Shown: piece by piece, positions 62,858-64,000 of the stretch
How the letters are laid out: each line of letters starts with the position of its first letter
Position numbering within the stretch: the stretch's first letter is position 1
Source of the DNA: Pararge aegeria
Taxonomy: Eukaryota > Arthropoda > Insecta > Lepidoptera > Nymphalidae
Assembly: GCF_905163445.1 (NCBI RefSeq)
Contig: NC_053187.1
Coordinates: 10,664,001-10,728,000, forward strand
Direction of reading: 5' to 3'
DNA: 64,000 nucleotides
Position numbers and translations under genes: made by a program
The notes under the pieces: model-generated
The model's input: the letters and a program-made list of their open reading frames with translations, nothing else
Databases searched by the model: none
What the model was told of the DNA's origin: nothing

Positions 62858-63678
62858 ATGTTCGCCCTGGTAAGTTCTTGACCTACGTTTTTAGTACTAT
62901 GCTATCAAAATCTAACTACAAAGGTAAGTTCGATAGTCAAATGAAATGAAAGGAGTTAGGTCTCATTCAAAAGGTTGTATACGACTTATCATAAGAATAC
63001 ACACAACACTTCCCTCTAATGTTTCGTCTGTGGTAGGTACGAGTATGTCAAAGCATACAAGAAATATTTTCAAAAGCCCTGTAACTGGAAAAAATAAACC
63101 ATATTTAATGTAATTTCTTTGGGACCTACTTACACCATAGTTCATACAAATAAATTTAAACCCAATAATGGCCTACAGACCTTAATAAAAACAATGAAAG
63201 GTTCGACCAACAATCTACTCAAATAAATAAAATTGGAGTGACTATGTTTGATTTCTGCCTCATATTATTTGAAAGATAACACGGCCGAATCATTTTAAGG
63301 GACCCTGACAAATATAGGACTATACAAGTAGTAATTTAGCATGCATTTTTAAAGTCTAGCTACATACTAGCATGGAAAAGGCAACGATTGACAGATTGAT
63401 TTCAACTGAACAGTAAAAAAATAAGTAGGTTTAACCGTTAAAAACTTAATTTAAATACCTTCTTAGGAAAGAGAATCTCCAAGGTTTCGGGTAACTACCA
63501 TAATATCATATTCATAATTATTTATGCTACTTTTTATTTTTACTATAATAATCCAATGTTTTCAGAAACTAGCCGTTCTTTGCACAGTGGTGGCAGCCCT
63601 ATCAGCTCAGGAAGCTAAAGAGCCAGTTGAAATCCTCACTGAAAAAACATTTGTTAACGAAAAAGGATATAACTTTGA
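62858..63678 (+). CDS. Cuticular protein, 5' part (CPR gene G, cut by window end)
   Basis: Exon 1 62858-62869 (MFAL, donor gtaagt) and exon 2 63566-63678 (acceptor gttttcag, donor gtaaga) give 41 codons plus two bases, the same phase-2 end as the other CPR genes. The signal peptide LAVLCTVVAALSAQ precedes VEILTEKTFVNEKGYNF, in the position of the DVQILRYE...Y-F pre-domain of the paralogues. The RR exon must lie right of the window. The pre-domain is less like the others, so this may be a different CPR subgroup. The intron after exon 2 already contains an R2 SINE. Confidence 0.82.
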
Positions 63679-63761
63679 GTAAGACCATTCTATATTTTAA
63701 CCCTTGTTACTAAATGGTATTTATTTCGTAAATGTATTAATACCATTCCCACGGCAACGAT

Positions 63762-63850
63762 AGCCGTCTGGCGCAGTGGGCAGCGACCTTGCTTTCTGAG
63801 TCCAAGACCGTGGGTTCGATTCCCACAACTGGAAAATGTTTGTATGATGA
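63762..63850 (+). mobile_element. tRNA-derived SINE (family R2), copy 6, truncated
   Basis: The head 'ctggcgcagtgggcagcgac' and B box 'gggttcgattcccacaactg' are well kept, but the body stops after 'aatgtttgtatgatgaaaat'. Unrelated sequence follows. Confidence 0.8.
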
Positions 63851-64000
63851 AAATTGTACGGGAGCTATGGTGATACGCTCGACCGTAACAATAGAAAGAT
63901 CTTGATCGTGCTCGGGTACCGAGGTCCGAACATTCATCTTTTTGGAAGTTGTATATATAGACATTCTTTGTGAATACTTCGCTAGCGCGATGCAGGATTT

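Noticed and set aside
1..64000. CRISPR arrays, bacterial operons, viral integrations or rRNA genes
   Set aside because: No regularly spaced repeats, no long intronless gene runs, no recognisable viral proteins and no rRNA-like sequence were seen.

Overview
This window is nuclear DNA of a butterfly or moth (Lepidoptera). The evidence is a run of small secreted cuticle-protein genes of the chitin-binding RR-1 class (CPR family), split by short GT-AG introns and set in AT-rich sequence full of tRNA-derived SINEs, Helitron-type ends, hAT-type MITEs and LINE debris typical of Lepidoptera. The SINE with a 'ctggcgcagtgggcagcgac' head (six copies here) points, less securely, to a nymphalid-like butterfly. 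No sign of bacterial or viral origin was seen.

Layout. 1-2432: last three coding exons of an unrecognised plus-strand gene whose start lies outside the window. 2433-10940: repeat debris, no gene. 10942-12455: first complete CPR gene (115 aa). 12456-18500: intergenic, with a CPR pseudogene at 14492-14605 and a segment at 13631-13740 resembling the upstream region of the next gene. 18504-21170: second CPR gene (118 aa). 25133-26031: third (103 aa). 26399-29076: fourth (117 aa), followed at 29264-29384 by a broken copy of part of its last exon. 30063-31316: a two-exon 97-aa protein that is almost entirely a linker-histone-like H15 winged helix. 34903-36073: a four-exon gene for a 204-aa secreted protein with no RR domain but a C-terminal tail like those of two neighbouring CPR proteins. 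39183-40921, perhaps to 42947, minus strand: a small secreted, sequon-rich protein. 50008-61236: a divergent CPR gene (107 aa) whose second intron has grown to about 10.2 kb through transposon insertion. 62789-63678: first two exons of another CPR gene that runs off the right edge.

How the genes work together. The CPR proteins are expected to be secreted by epidermis and to bind chitin in soft cuticle. All share a tiny first coding exon (usually Met-Lys-x), a second exon finishing the signal peptide, and a phase-2 intron before the RR exon, so they are tandem duplicates. The H15 gene is not obviously related to cuticle. The 204-aa and minus-strand secreted proteins could be cuticle or epidermal products, but that is inference from position and signal peptides. 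I found no operon-like or wholly new multi-gene system. The most interesting items are the isolated H15 gene, the RR-less protein with a CPR-like tail, the glycosylated minus-strand protein, and the decaying CPR gene with a possible alternative last exon. All gene models were built by eye from splice signals and reading-frame continuity.
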